Shown here piece by piece: positions 34,823 to 44,204 of a stretch of 64,000 nt of DNA. How positions within the stretch are numbered: the stretch's first letter is position 1; each line of letters opens with the position of its first letter. A program made the position numbers and the translations under genes. Source of the DNA: Bacillota bacterium (GTDB lineage: Bacteria > Bacillota > Clostridia > Christensenellales > CAG-138). Under the pieces are notes generated by a model, which worked only from the letters and a program-made list of their open reading frames with translations, had not been told where the DNA came from and did no database searches. The stretch covers positions 8,261 to 72,260 of the forward strand of contig JAEYHP010000156.1 of the NCBI GenBank assembly GCA_023409435.1. The letters are read 5' to 3'.

Positions 34823-35902
34823 ATGAAAAAAGCCCTAAGCGCGCTACTTGCTCTCGTCTTACTGCTTTCCCTTTCCGCCTGCGCAGGCAGTCAGACCGGT
34901 GATTTGACCCCAGCCAGCCAGCCGGGGGACGCTGCCTCCGCTCCGACGCCTGCCGAGCAGCCCCCCGCCCCCGCCGCTGCGCCCGAGGCGGCACAAGCCA
35001 GCGGCAATCTGGTCATCTATACCGGCTGCGGCCCGGAAATAACAGACCCCATACTTGCGCTTTTTAATAAGCAGTATCCCGACATTAAGGTAGAGATCGT
35101 CAAAGCCGGTTCCGGCGAACTGATGGCTAGAATCAAGGCCGAGGCTGAAAACCCCGGAGGCGACGTTCTGATCGGCGGCGAGCCGTACCTGTATGAATCC
35201 AACGCGGATGTATTTGAACCATACGTCTCCCCCACCGATAAGGATATGATTCTTTCCCACCCCGAAGGGCTCTGGCATCCCTGGAGCATCATGCTCACCC
35301 CCATTGCCGTCAACAAGGATCGTCTGCCCAACGAAGCCGACTGGCCTAAGAAACTCAGCGAGCTTTCCGATCCCAAGTTCGCGGCGGATCGCATCGCTTT
35401 TTGTGACCCCAGCAAGAGCGGCACCGGCGCCACCATTACAAACAATATCGCTTCTCTGTACGATTGGGATTTTATCACCGCCATGCTGGACAACTGTGAA
35501 GTGCTCGCAGGGTCCGATCCCATGTTTGACGCCGTAAAGGACGGCACATACCCCATTGGCTTTGTAAACGAGGATTTAGGCCGTAAGTGGCTGGAAGTCG
35601 GGCTGCCCATTGAGCTCATATATCCGGAGGACGGCGTGGTCAACACCGTGGACTGCCTCTCCATCATCAAGGGCGCAAAGAATATGGACAACGCCAAACT
35701 GTTTATCGACTTCTTCGGATCCCCCGAAAACCATGCCGTGCTGGTCGATCCCATTCTGCGCCGCTCCACACGCACCGATGCGCCCCTGGCAGCGGGCCTC
35801 ACCCCGACCACCGAGTTTAAACTGATCAGCGCGGAGCGCATCTCCCGGGATGAAATTACTGAAAAATACAACAGCGCCTATGAAAAATCCCGCACGAACT
35901 GA
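34823..35902 (+). CDS. ABC importer substrate-binding lipoprotein (AfuA/FbpA-like)
   Basis: The 359 residues begin with a lipoprotein signal (LSAC, Cys20) and a Pro/Ala-rich spacer to about residue 55. The binding domain has VIYTGCGPEITDPILALFNK and the cluster D pattern of the iron/phosphosugar group. Members bind ferric iron or, as in AfuA, hexose phosphates. The absence of the Tyr pair typical of iron binders could not be checked rigorously, but the enzyme neighbours favour a sugar phosphate or phosphonate-like ligand. Confidence 0.82.
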   Translation: MKKALSALLALVLLLSLSACAGSQTGDLTPASQPGDAASAPTPAEQPPAPAAAPEAAQASGNLVIYTGCGPEITDPILALFNKQYPDIKVEIVKAGSGELMARIKAEAENPGGDVLIGGEPYLYESNADVFEPYVSPTDKDMILSHPEGLWHPWSIMLTPIAVNKDRLPNEADWPKKLSELSDPKFAADRIAFCDPSKSGTGATITNNIASLYDWDFITAMLDNCEVLAGSDPMFDAVKDGTYPIGFVNEDLGRKWLEVGLPIELIYPEDGVVNTVDCLSIIKGAKNMDNAKLFIDFFGSPENHAVLVDPILRRSTRTDAPLAAGLTPTTEFKLISAERISRDEITEKYNSAYEKSRTN

Positions 35903-35913
35903 GCGTAAAGCCG

Positions 35914-35947
35914 GAGGGCGGCCGGTGTAAGGCCGCCCTCAATTTTT
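35914..35947 (+). terminator. Hairpin between binding-protein gene and permease
   Basis: GAGGGCGGCC (35914-35923) and GGCCGCCCTC (35931-35940) form a perfect 10-base stem with a 7-base loop followed by AATTTTT. It looks like an intrinsic terminator with partial read-through, set 12 bases after the binding-protein stop. Confidence 0.8.
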
Positions 35948-35972
35948 GAAAGAATGCGAGGATGGCAACCCA

Positions 35973-37655
35973 ATGAAGGAAAGGGCGTTTGCGCAACTGC
36001 GAAGAAGGCTGCGCGATCCCTGGATATTGTTTGCGCTTATTTGCCTGCTCATATCGTTAGGGCTCATCATTATCCCTCAATTATCGATTTTCCTGTCGTC
36101 GGCAAAAGACGCACAGGGGGATGTATCCGCCGCCAATTATGGCACCTTTTTCACGAGTTACCGTTACCAGATCGCTTTTTTGAACAGCCTTAAGGTAACG
36201 GCGCTCACCACCCTCTTCGCTACCGTAATCGCAGTGCCCCTGGCCTGGCTTTTGGCGAGATACCAGTTTAAAGGGCGTAACGCCGTGGTTACCCTCATCA
36301 CAATGGCAACCGCATCGCCTCCCTTCTTGGGCGCCTATGCGTGGATCATTCTTTTAGGAAGGTACGGCGCTTTCAACAAACTGGTAAAGGCGCTCACCGG
36401 CATAGAACTTACCTGGGCATTCCACGGGGGCGACGCCGTAATCTGGGTCATTGCGTGGATGGTATTTCCCCTGATTTTTCTGATGGCGTTCGATTCATTC
36501 AGCGAAGAAGACGTGTTCCATAAAGAAGCCGCCATGAGCCTGGGGGCCAACCCCCTGAAAAGCTTTTTTCACGTGGAACTGCCCCTTGCCATGCCGGGGA
36601 TCCTGACCGGCATGCTGATGGCCGCCCTGGCCGCCTTTGCCGACTTTGGCACCCCCGCGGTGATCGGCGGGGAATTTCCCCTGCTGCCCACCGCCGTTTA
36701 CAACGAGTTTGTCAGCGAAGTGGGCGGGAACATGGGGATGGCCTCTACAGTGGGCGTCGTTATGATCGTCATGTCTACCGTGATGCTGTATGCGCAGAGG
36801 GTCATTCTGGCCAGGAAGACTTACGCGGCTGTCTCCGTCAAACGGTATCAGTTGGAAAAGCCAAGGAAAGGCACCCGGGTTGCAATCGGGGCATGCGTCA
36901 CAGTGGCTCTCACGATGTCCTTCCTGCCCCATATCACGCTATGCGTGGTATCCTTTATGGAATGGAAATATGGAGTGCTCCTGGGCAACTTTACGACGGC
37001 CCATTATCAAAAGCTCTTTACCCAGCAGCTTACCCCCGTCTGGATGACGTTTGCCCTGGGCATTGCGGCCACGCTGCTTACATTCCTGTTTGGTATCGGC
37101 ATCGCCTATTTGATCGTGCGCAAACGGTACAAGTTCATCTCCGGCTTCATCAACTCCATTATCATGATCCCCTATGTAATTCCCGGCACGGTGCTGGCGG
37201 TGGGCTTCATCATGATCTTTAACAAAGGGCCTTTCCTGCTGACCGGAACCTGGATGATTCTGGTCCTCAGCTACTTTATACGCAAGCTGCCCTATTCGGT
37301 GAAAAGCGCCGAAGCTTCCCTTTATTCGGTACACCGGGCGCTGGAGGAGGCGGCCATGGCATCGGGCGCGCGGCCCTTCAAATCCTTCAAGGATATCACA
37401 TTCCCGCTGATGATCGGCGGCGTGATATCCGGGGCCACGCTGTCGTTTCTTCAGATCATGACGGAGCTGTCCTCCACAATCATCTTATACCGGCCGCCCT
37501 ATGTTACCATGCCTATCGTAATCTTTGAAAATACAATGTCTTCCGGGGCGGATTTTGGTATCGCCGCTTCTATGGGGGTGCTTCTCATGGTATTTGTTTA
37601 TGTGCCGCTGTTGATCGTCAACAAACTGACCCGCGTACGGGCAAACGTGCTTTAA
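35973..37655 (+). CDS. ABC importer permease, two fused membrane domains (AfuB/FbpB type)
   Basis: The 560-residue protein has about twelve membrane helices in two repeats, each with an EAA-type loop (EAAMSLGANPLKSFFHVELP near 190 and EEAAMASGARPFKSFKDITF near 470). Both halves of the channel are thus in one chain, as in ferric and hexose-phosphate importers. A TTG earlier in frame exists, but ATG 35973 follows GAGGA by 10 bases and was chosen. Confidence 0.88.
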   Translation: MKERAFAQLRRRLRDPWILFALICLLISLGLIIIPQLSIFLSSAKDAQGDVSAANYGTFFTSYRYQIAFLNSLKVTALTTLFATVIAVPLAWLLARYQFKGRNAVVTLITMATASPPFLGAYAWIILLGRYGAFNKLVKALTGIELTWAFHGGDAVIWVIAWMVFPLIFLMAFDSFSEEDVFHKEAAMSLGANPLKSFFHVELPLAMPGILTGMLMAALAAFADFGTPAVIGGEFPLLPTAVYNEFVSEVGGNMGMASTVGVVMIVMSTVMLYAQRVILARKTYAAVSVKRYQLEKPRKGTRVAIGACVTVALTMSFLPHITLCVVSFMEWKYGVLLGNFTTAHYQKLFTQQLTPVWMTFALGIAATLLTFLFGIGIAYLIVRKRYKFISGFINSIIMIPYVIPGTVLAVGFIMIFNKGPFLLTGTWMILVLSYFIRKLPYSVKSAEASLYSVHRALEEAAMASGARPFKSFKDITFPLMIGGVISGATLSFLQIMTELSSTIILYRPPYVTMPIVIFENTMSSGADFGIAASMGVLLMVFVYVPLLIVNKLTRVRANVL

Positions 37656-37668
37656 GGAGGAGAACGGA

Positions 37669-38727
37669 ATGATTAAGAACGCTATTGCTTCCGTTCCCGT
37701 GCATATCAGAGAGATCTGCAAATCCTTTGGGGAAAATCAGGTACTCCGGCATGTGAATATCAGCATCGAGCAGGGGGAATTTTTCACCCTGCTGGGCTCC
37801 TCCGGCTGCGGAAAGACAACCTTGCTCCGATGCATCGCAGGGTTTGAGAAACCCACATCGGGCCAGATTTTTTTCGGCAACAAGGATGTGGGGCTTCTCA
37901 ACCCCTGGGAAAAGGATGTGGGTTTCGTTTTTCAAAACTACGCATTGTGGCCGCACAAGACCGTGTTTGAAAACATTGCCTATGGGCTCAAGCTGCGCAA
38001 GCTCAGCAAAAAGGAGATCGCCGAAACCGTGAAATGGGCCATGGAGCTCATCGATCTGCCGGATGTGGAAGGCCGATACCCCAACCAGCTTTCAGGCGGG
38101 CAGCAGCAGCGTATCGCCATAGCAAGGGCATTGGTCATCAAGCCGCAGGTGCTGCTGCTGGACGAACCCCTCTCCAACCTGGACGCCAAGCTGCGCATCA
38201 AAATGCGCAAAGATATCAAGATGCTGCAAAACAAGCTGGGGATCACTACGGTTTATGTGACCCACGATCAGGAGGAAGCCCTGGAGATTTCCGACCATAT
38301 TGCGGTGTTCAGTGAAGGAGTCGTACAGCAGGTGGGCTCCCCCGAGGAGATTTATGCGACCCCGCAAAACCGTTTTGTAGCCAACTTCGTGGGCAAAAGC
38401 AACTTCCTGGAGGGATCCGTCTCTGCCGACGGCTTTATCACGAAAGGCGGCACCAATATTCCATGTAAGCTGGATACGGGCGTAAAGGGAGACGCCATTC
38501 TTGGGTTCCGCCCCGAATCGGTTATTTGGGGCGACGCGCCCTGCGCTCTGGAAGGGAAGGTCGTCACCAGCTTTTACCGGGGAGCGGGATATCAGTATGT
38601 GGTTGCAATTGACGATCAAACGGAGATCACCATAGAGCACAAGCAGAAGCTGCATACCGGCGAACGGGTGCGTTTCGTATTGGGCGGGGCTGTGCTTTTC
38701 CACAGCCAGACGGGAGAACGGCTATGA
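37669..38727 (+). CDS. ABC importer ATPase (AfuC/FbpC type)
   Basis: The 352-residue ATPase has Walker A GSSGCGKT at 43-50, signature LSGGQQQR, Walker B VLLLDEPLSNLDAK, and a C-terminal TOBE-type regulatory domain from about 240. It powers the two-domain permease encoded before it. It overlaps the PHP gene by 4 bases, linking transport to the phosphoesterase. Confidence 0.9.
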   Translation: MIKNAIASVPVHIREICKSFGENQVLRHVNISIEQGEFFTLLGSSGCGKTTLLRCIAGFEKPTSGQIFFGNKDVGLLNPWEKDVGFVFQNYALWPHKTVFENIAYGLKLRKLSKKEIAETVKWAMELIDLPDVEGRYPNQLSGGQQQRIAIARALVIKPQVLLLDEPLSNLDAKLRIKMRKDIKMLQNKLGITTVYVTHDQEEALEISDHIAVFSEGVVQQVGSPEEIYATPQNRFVANFVGKSNFLEGSVSADGFITKGGTNIPCKLDTGVKGDAILGFRPESVIWGDAPCALEGKVVTSFYRGAGYQYVVAIDDQTEITIEHKQKLHTGERVRFVLGGAVLFHSQTGERL

Positions 38728-39623
38728 TACTGAAAAGCCCATATAAAAATGCCGGGGCGTGGTACCGCGGCAGCCTGCACATCCATTCCACCTTCAGCGC
38801 ATGCGGCTGGCACAGCATAGAAGAGCTTGCCCTTGCCTATCGGGATTATGATTATATCGCGCTCACGGACCATGACCGGATCAGCACCGAAACGGAACCT
38901 CTGAAAAACCACGTGATATTTCGCGGCGTTGAGGTGAGCGGCGACCACCATATGCTGCTGGTAGGCATCGCGCCTCCCGCAAAGGAACCCATCGAGAGCG
39001 CCTTTTCCACTGCTCACTATGGATTTTTAGCTAGCGAGGCCGTGAATGCAGGAGCCCTTGCCATAGCGGCGCATCCGATGCGCCAATTCGGGCAGCATTG
39101 GAACGAAGATGAATTGGTGGCTACCCCCGGCCTTATCGGGATGGAAGTGTTCAGCGGCGACGGCATTCACGTGGACCAGGATATAGGGTTTGAGATGTGG
39201 GACCGGGTGCTTTCACGCGGCAAAGCCCTGTGGGGTTTTGGAAACGACGATTTCCACCACTGGGGGCAGGAGCGCCGAGCGTGGAATATGGTCAATGCCG
39301 CCGAAAAAACGCCCGCCGCCATTCTTGCGGCTATGCGGCAGGGTGATTTCTATATTTCCACAGGGTTTGGATTTGAACGGATTGATACGGAAGGCGAGAC
39401 AGTAGTCTTCCACCTGCGCAAGGATACGGCCCAGTACAGGGAGGCGTATAAGTACCTGACCCTGTATGGGAAAAACGGCAGAGTGCTGGCAGAACAAACC
39501 GGGCGCTTTGACTGCTTTACATACAGGGCGAACGGAGATGAAGGCTACATCCGCGCGGAGGCCTATATGAGCGGCGGTTACGGAGCGTTTTCCCAGCCCA
39601 TCTATGTTTTCGGGGATATGTGA
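38724..39623 (+). CDS. PHP-domain phosphoesterase-like protein
   Basis: The 299-residue protein has the PHP metal motifs in order: LHIHSTFSACG near the start, ALTDHDRI, GVEVSGDHH, AAHPMRQFG and GNDDFHHW. Such proteins hydrolyse phosphoesters with a trinuclear metal centre. A small C-terminal beta domain follows (about 215-299). In this operon it could remove phosphate from an imported phosphorylated sugar or alditol. Confidence 0.85.
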   Translation: MILKSPYKNAGAWYRGSLHIHSTFSACGWHSIEELALAYRDYDYIALTDHDRISTETEPLKNHVIFRGVEVSGDHHMLLVGIAPPAKEPIESAFSTAHYGFLASEAVNAGALAIAAHPMRQFGQHWNEDELVATPGLIGMEVFSGDGIHVDQDIGFEMWDRVLSRGKALWGFGNDDFHHWGQERRAWNMVNAAEKTPAAILAAMRQGDFYISTGFGFERIDTEGETVVFHLRKDTAQYREAYKYLTLYGKNGRVLAEQTGRFDCFTYRANGDEGYIRAEAYMSGGYGAFSQPIYVFGDM

Positions 39624-39690
39624 TATGGTTCCATGCCGCTAACCCATCAGGGTATGCGCCACACCATTTTATCAGCACATGTGACGATAA

Positions 39691-39730
39691 GCCCAGCAAC
39701 GTGCCGGAGTACCCCGGCGCGTTGCTGGGC
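39691..39730 (+). terminator. Strong hairpin after the PHP gene
   Basis: GCCCAGCAACG (39691-39701) and CGTTGCTGGGC (39720-39730) form an 11-base stem that continues inward with GCCGG and CCGGC. The T run after it is short (TTG), so termination may be partial; the next hairpin completes it. Confidence 0.7.
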
Positions 39731-39760
39731 TTGTAGAGTATCCGGAGGCGCGTGCCGCCG

Positions 39761-39787
39761 ACCCGCCAACCCGGTTAGCGGGTTTTT
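39761..39787 (+). terminator. Terminator at the end of the sugar module
   Basis: ACCCGC-C-AAC (39761-39770) pairs with GTT-A-GCGGGT (39774-39783) and five T residues follow. The sequence closely matches the terminator at 31182-31211 at the other end of the module. Confidence 0.78.
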
Positions 39788-39871
39788 AAGTGCACTTTTA
39801 TGGTTGGTAATCGTTTGCTTGCCTCAAGGGAGAGACGGTGTTAGGGCAACTTTTTATTATGGCTGGTTAAG

Positions 39872-41011
39872 TCATCCCTCCACGCCGATCCGGACGCTCA
39901 CCCCATTGACTTCCACGTCCGCATCCGCGGGAATCAGGATGTATCTGCTCCCGTCGATCACCCGCGTTTCGATGAGATCGCTCCGCTCCGGATCGACCTT
40001 GATCACCACATCCGGCGTGCGGATCACAAACTGCTTTTTGTCGATGACGTTGGCGGGCGGAAGCTGCGCGTCCGCACCAAACTGCGCGTCAAAGGCAGCG
40101 GCAAAGGCCTGAACATGCGCTTCGGATACGCCGCACTCCTGCAGCACCGCGCCGATTTCCCTTTGCGAGAGCAACAGCTGCTCGGGCTCCTTGTTTTCCT
40201 TGTGTCGGTCTATCATTTCGCTAAAGTGTTCATGGACAGCCTGCACCACTGTGAGGCTGCAATCCTCCTTGAGCGTTTCCGTCAATATCGCTTGGAATGT
40301 CTCCTTTTGTGCCGCGGCGGGCATGGGCGGCTCTACACGGAATACCGTATCGACAAATTCCTGATGGTTCTCCGCGGCGCTCTTCATATAGTACAACGCG
40401 CCGTAGATATTGGCTGCCCTGTCATCGAAGGCCGGAAACAGAAAGCCCAATTCCGGCGCGGATACGACATAACCCTGCGAGGTGGTATGGAAGCGGTTCT
40501 CTGCCAGTTGGTAACTTAGTTCCGCCGGGGTCAGTTTCACCGGGCATATGCTGCAAAGAATGTAGCTGAATTCCTCATCGGAAGCATCCTTCTGTACATC
40601 GCCGTCCTTGGCCCTATATGGCACGGTATATACGTCATGGGTCAGCAGGATAAGATAGTTGCCCTCCATTTTCAGCGTTTCGATGACCCGCTGATAGAAG
40701 GTTTGCAGCATATCCGAATCCTTTAACCCCGTCTGACGGAGCATGGACAGAAGCTTGTGTTCGTCGCTGTCTATCACCTGTTTGGTGCTGAATTCTATAT
40801 TGATCAGATTCTTTCCAAGGGAACCGGATAGAGACTTCTTCAAAAGGGAAAGAAAGCGTTCCGACCCCTCCTGCGGCATACCGGAAAGGAATTCTTCAAA
40901 CGTAGCGACAACCTTTCTGTTCTCATTGACATAGCAGCCGTATACGCTGCCGATCATGCTTTTGTCCGGCCTGAAACGGCGCCGGATCTCCCGTACCTCT
41001 TTTTCGTTCAT
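39872..41011 (-). CDS. DUF4317-family protein
   Basis: The 379-residue protein begins MNEKEVREIRRRFRPDKSMI and GSVYGCYVNENRKVV, the recognisable opening of DUF4317, a family confined largely to clostridia. No signal peptide or membrane helix is seen, so it is cytoplasmic. Two later repeats of a conserved core (IEFSTKQVIDSDEHKLL and the region near VDPERSDLIETRVIDG) can be made out. Its function is unknown, and it has no operon partner. Confidence 0.8.
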   Translation of the reverse strand: MNEKEVREIRRRFRPDKSMIGSVYGCYVNENRKVVATFEEFLSGMPQEGSERFLSLLKKSLSGSLGKNLINIEFSTKQVIDSDEHKLLSMLRQTGLKDSDMLQTFYQRVIETLKMEGNYLILLTHDVYTVPYRAKDGDVQKDASDEEFSYILCSICPVKLTPAELSYQLAENRFHTTSQGYVVSAPELGFLFPAFDDRAANIYGALYYMKSAAENHQEFVDTVFRVEPPMPAAAQKETFQAILTETLKEDCSLTVVQAVHEHFSEMIDRHKENKEPEQLLLSQREIGAVLQECGVSEAHVQAFAAAFDAQFGADAQLPPANVIDKKQFVIRTPDVVIKVDPERSDLIETRVIDGSRYILIPADADVEVNGVSVRIGVEG

Positions 41012-41155
41012 GCTTAACCTCGCTGTTACAATATAAGGAAGCGCCGCCGCAAAAGCGGCAGCAGCATGAATTATATCATGCCGGAAGCGATGTTGTCTTG
41101 CCTCCGTTTTTCGGTTTCCGCTTCATTCGCAACAATTATCACGCGAAAGTCCAAC

Positions 41156-41176
41156 AAAAAACGAGCCGCGGCTCGT
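41156..41176 (-). terminator. Terminator after the GntR gene
   Basis: ACGAGCCGCGGCTCGT (41161-41176) is a perfect palindrome; on the minus strand it is followed by six T residues (41156-41161). It closes the nucleoside importer operon 25 bases after the GntR stop. Confidence 0.8.
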
Positions 41177-41200
41177 CTTTCATTTTTGTCGCTTATCGTG

Positions 41201-41977
41201 CTAGTCTGCCCTTTTCCTGTTGATCTCGATATGGCAGCACTCCTTTTGCACATAGTGCTTGTTGCACACGGCGGGTGCGGGATCGCCATCTACGTAAATA
41301 TCCTCCCGGATCAGCATGACCTCCTTGTTGGGGGACATGACGTATTTGCCGGAGATGAAGTTTCCGACCGACGTGGAAGAGACCAAAAGCCTTGTGCGCT
41401 CCGCCTGCTGGTATATGCCGGTTTCAAGCGTCTGCAGCAGCGTGTTGACCTGGTTGAGCTTGATTTCAAGCCTGGGCAGCGCTTCCACGGGGATCAGCGC
41501 CAGAGAATACGCCACAATGTTCCCCTTGCTCCTGTACCAGCGGTCCACCGCGATCATGACGGCGGAGTCCCGTTGGAACAGCTCAATGTTCTGCTCATTG
41601 GGCACTTCAATGCGGAACTCCATCTCCACATCGTCTATCTCAAGCTCGCAGCACTGATACACGGGATGCCCCAGCGCATCCAAATTCTTATGCGCCCTTG
41701 TCCCCTGTCGAATCACATAATTACCCTTGCCCTGGTGCTTGCGGATCAATCCATCCTCGCGCAGCAGTTCAAGCGCCTGCCGCAGCGTCATGCGGCTTAC
41801 GCCGAGCATAGCGGCAAGCTTGGGCTCGGAAGGCAGCCACGTATCTCCCGGGAACGTTCCATCCAGCAACAGCTTTAACAGCTGCTCGTATACGCGGACA
41901 AATGTAAGCGATTTTTCCTGTGCCAGCTGACGCAAATCCGCAGCGGGAGTATTCTTATCATTGTTTGTTTGCATCAT
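41201..41977 (-). CDS. GntR/HutC-family transcriptional regulator
   Basis: The 258 residues comprise a winged helix (about 26-90, with TWLPSEPKLAAMLGVSRMTL and EDGLIRKHQGKGNYV) and a C-terminal UTRA ligand domain. HutC-type proteins respond to small metabolites. It is the last gene of the nucleoside operon and likely controls it. The ATG at 41977 (MMQTNN) follows GAGGG; the long in-frame extension upstream runs antisense through the phosphorylase gene and was rejected. Confidence 0.9.
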   Translation of the reverse strand: MMQTNNDKNTPAADLRQLAQEKSLTFVRVYEQLLKLLLDGTFPGDTWLPSEPKLAAMLGVSRMTLRQALELLREDGLIRKHQGKGNYVIRQGTRAHKNLDALGHPVYQCCELEIDDVEMEFRIEVPNEQNIELFQRDSAVMIAVDRWYRSKGNIVAYSLALIPVEALPRLEIKLNQVNTLLQTLETGIYQQAERTRLLVSSTSVGNFISGKYVMSPNKEVMLIREDIYVDGDPAPAVCNKHYVQKECCHIEINRKRAD

Positions 41978-42056
41978 GGACCCTCTTTGCATCGTTGGGG
42001 GTTTTTTCAATCGTATGCTGTTTTGGGTAAAATTGCAAGAGTACTGCTGAAGTTCG

Positions 42057-42836
42057 TTATCCATTCTGCAACTGCTCAAATCGATAGATTGTTTCAAGCA
42101 CGATCTGGATTTCACGTTCCCATGCATCGTGCAGGCGATCGTTGCGCGTCGTATAGACAACTTCCGCATTGGTGAGGTTGCCGGATGTCCCGCAGATGCA
42201 GGCGGTGCGCACGCCGCGTAAATGGCCGATGGTGTAGAGCGCGGAAGCCTCCATCTCAATGTTCATGATCTTATATTTGCGCAGACGGTCCAGAAACTCA
42301 GGGGTTTCTCCATAGAACGCGTCATCGCTGGAGTTGACGCCGACATATACGTCGTATCCGGTATCTTTCGTCATTTCCTTCGCGGTTTGGATCAGGTGCC
42401 AGGTAAACTCATAATCCGGAACCGCGGGGAACGATTCGGGCACATAGAAGCGGGACGTACCCTCGTTCTTCATAGCCGCGGTGCTGACCATCAAGTCCCC
42501 GATGCGGATGCGCGAATCCAACGCCGCGGAGCTTCCGATACGGATGAGCGTCTTTGCGCCGATATTGATGAGCTCTTCCGCCGCGATAGCCGCGGACGGG
42601 CAGCCCATACCTGTGGACGTCACGCTGATCTTCACGCCTTTATAAAAGCCGGTGAATGTCCTGTGTTCCCGGTTGTTCGCTACAAATTTCGCATCGTCAA
42701 GGTAGGAGGCAACGATATCGCTGCGGGCGGGATCGCCCGGCAAAAGTACATAGTCGCCGATATCCCCCGGTGAAAGCGCAATATGGTACTGTTTTTGGCC
42801 CTTGGTTACTTCGTTTTTATTGAGTATACTCTCCAT
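42057..42836 (-). CDS. Nucleoside phosphorylase (uridine phosphorylase-like)
   Basis: The 259-residue protein shows the PNP/UDP family features LPGDPARSDIVASYLDD (phosphate loop), GTSRFYVPESF and IEMEASALYTIG with the ribose-contacting Glu-Met-Glu. It splits uridine or a purine nucleoside with phosphate to give ribose 1-phosphate and base. Its place after the importer and deaminase genes suggests that imported nucleosides are deaminated and then phosphorolysed. Which base it prefers is not certain. Confidence 0.88.
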   Translation of the reverse strand: MESILNKNEVTKGQKQYHIALSPGDIGDYVLLPGDPARSDIVASYLDDAKFVANNREHRTFTGFYKGVKISVTSTGMGCPSAAIAAEELINIGAKTLIRIGSSAALDSRIRIGDLMVSTAAMKNEGTSRFYVPESFPAVPDYEFTWHLIQTAKEMTKDTGYDVYVGVNSSDDAFYGETPEFLDRLRKYKIMNIEMEASALYTIGHLRGVRTACICGTSGNLTNAEVVYTTRNDRLHDAWEREIQIVLETIYRFEQLQNG

Positions 42837-42856
42837 GGTTCCTGTCTCCTTTTCTC

Positions 42857-44191
42857 TTACAGCCTAGAGTGGCTGACTAAATATTCTGAAGCCTGCTGCG
42901 CGTTACGCCGCACGGCGTCACAATCCATTGTCAAAATTTCTCTGTTGCGCATCACCCACCGCCCGTCCACGGCCATATCCGAAACATCCGCGCCATAGGC
43001 CGAATACGCGATTGTCGCGTACAGGTTTTTGATACTCCCCCGGTGCAACGGGCAGAGCCTTGGGCTGCTCTGATCCAGCGCAATGAAGTCCGCGCGCTTA
43101 TTGACCTCCAGGCTTCCGATCTTATCCTCCATATACAGCGCTTTCGCGCCTTCAATGGTGGTTAGGCGTACCATTTCCCTTGCCCCGAACATCGTCGGGT
43201 CTGCGTTCGTCTGCTTTTGCAAAAGTGCTCCGGTGCGAAGGTCCCGCAGGAGATCCATGCTGTTGTTGCTCTGCGCGCCGTCCGTACCGATGGAAACCTG
43301 TATATCCCGGTCAACAAGCGCTTTGTAGGGCATGATGCCTGAAACGAGCTTGAGATTGCTCACAGGATTGTAGCTGACATGAACGTTGTACTTTGCGTAC
43401 AGCTCCATATCCCTCTCGCCCAAGTGGATGCTGTGCGCGGCAAGCACGCGCTGGTTGAGTACGCCCAGCTGTTCAAGCCATTGGGTAGGCGTCAGGCCCG
43501 TCTTTTTTTGTATCTGCACGTTCTCGTCGAGTGTTTCGGAAATATGCGTGTGGAGGAGCACACCGTACTTTTCGCAGACTGCCGCGACCTTTTGAAACAG
43601 CTCCCCACTTACGCTGTAGGGCGCGTGCGGGCCCATGCAGGGATATACACGCGTTTCCTCTTCGCGGCCATGCCACTTTTCCATAAATTCCGCCGCCGCG
43701 CGGAACGTGTCATCCGTCTGCGCGCATGGGTTTGTAAATACCGTGGCGCCCAATACGGCGCGGATGCCGCTGCCGCTTGCGACGTTTGCAATGTCATCCG
43801 CAAAATAAAACTGGTCCGCATAGGTCGTAATGCCGCATGAGATATACTCCATGCAGGAAAGCGCCGTCGCGGCGCACGCGCGCTCGGCATTCAGGTGGGC
43901 TTCCATCGGCCACATGGCAAGGTTGAGCCAGTCCATCAGCCGAAGATCGTCCGCCTGGTTTTTAAACAGGGAAGAATGCGAGTGGGTATGGGTATTGATC
44001 AACCCCGGCATCACAAGCTTCCCCTGCATATCCACAACCGCGCCTTCCGGCGCAATGTCCTGCGCCGCCCCAAGCTTTGCTATCCGATTGTCTTTGACGA
44101 CCATGCTGCCGTTTTCGTAAAAGCTGTCCTGCCCGTCCACCGTAAGCAGCGTACAGTTGGTGATGGTATAGGTCCGGTTGTTTTCCGCCAT
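42857..44191 (-). CDS. Amidohydrolase / nucleoside or adenosyl-derivative deaminase (MtaD/SsnA type)
   Basis: The 444-residue TIM-barrel hydrolase has metal ligands His68 and His70 in NTHTHSHSS, the LHTHISET and AHSIHLGERD motifs, and the catalytic SIGTDGAQSNNSMDLL loop. These match the TrzN/MtaD/SsnA group, which deaminates adenine nucleosides such as methylthioadenosine, S-adenosylhomocysteine or guanine-like bases. The nucleoside neighbours support a deaminase role. ATG 44191 is chosen because GGGAGGG precedes it; an ATG at 44212 is also in frame. Confidence 0.85.
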   Translation of the reverse strand: MAENNRTYTITNCTLLTVDGQDSFYENGSMVVKDNRIAKLGAAQDIAPEGAVVDMQGKLVMPGLINTHTHSHSSLFKNQADDLRLMDWLNLAMWPMEAHLNAERACAATALSCMEYISCGITTYADQFYFADDIANVASGSGIRAVLGATVFTNPCAQTDDTFRAAAEFMEKWHGREEETRVYPCMGPHAPYSVSGELFQKVAAVCEKYGVLLHTHISETLDENVQIQKKTGLTPTQWLEQLGVLNQRVLAAHSIHLGERDMELYAKYNVHVSYNPVSNLKLVSGIMPYKALVDRDIQVSIGTDGAQSNNSMDLLRDLRTGALLQKQTNADPTMFGAREMVRLTTIEGAKALYMEDKIGSLEVNKRADFIALDQSSPRLCPLHRGSIKNLYATIAYSAYGADVSDMAVDGRWVMRNREILTMDCDAVRRNAQQASEYLVSHSRL

Positions 44192-44204
44192 AACGCCCTC
44201 CCGT

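Noticed and set aside
41978..42259. N-terminal extension of the GntR gene
   Set aside because: The extra 94 codons run antisense-like through the end of the phosphorylase gene; ATG 41977 follows a good ribosome binding site.
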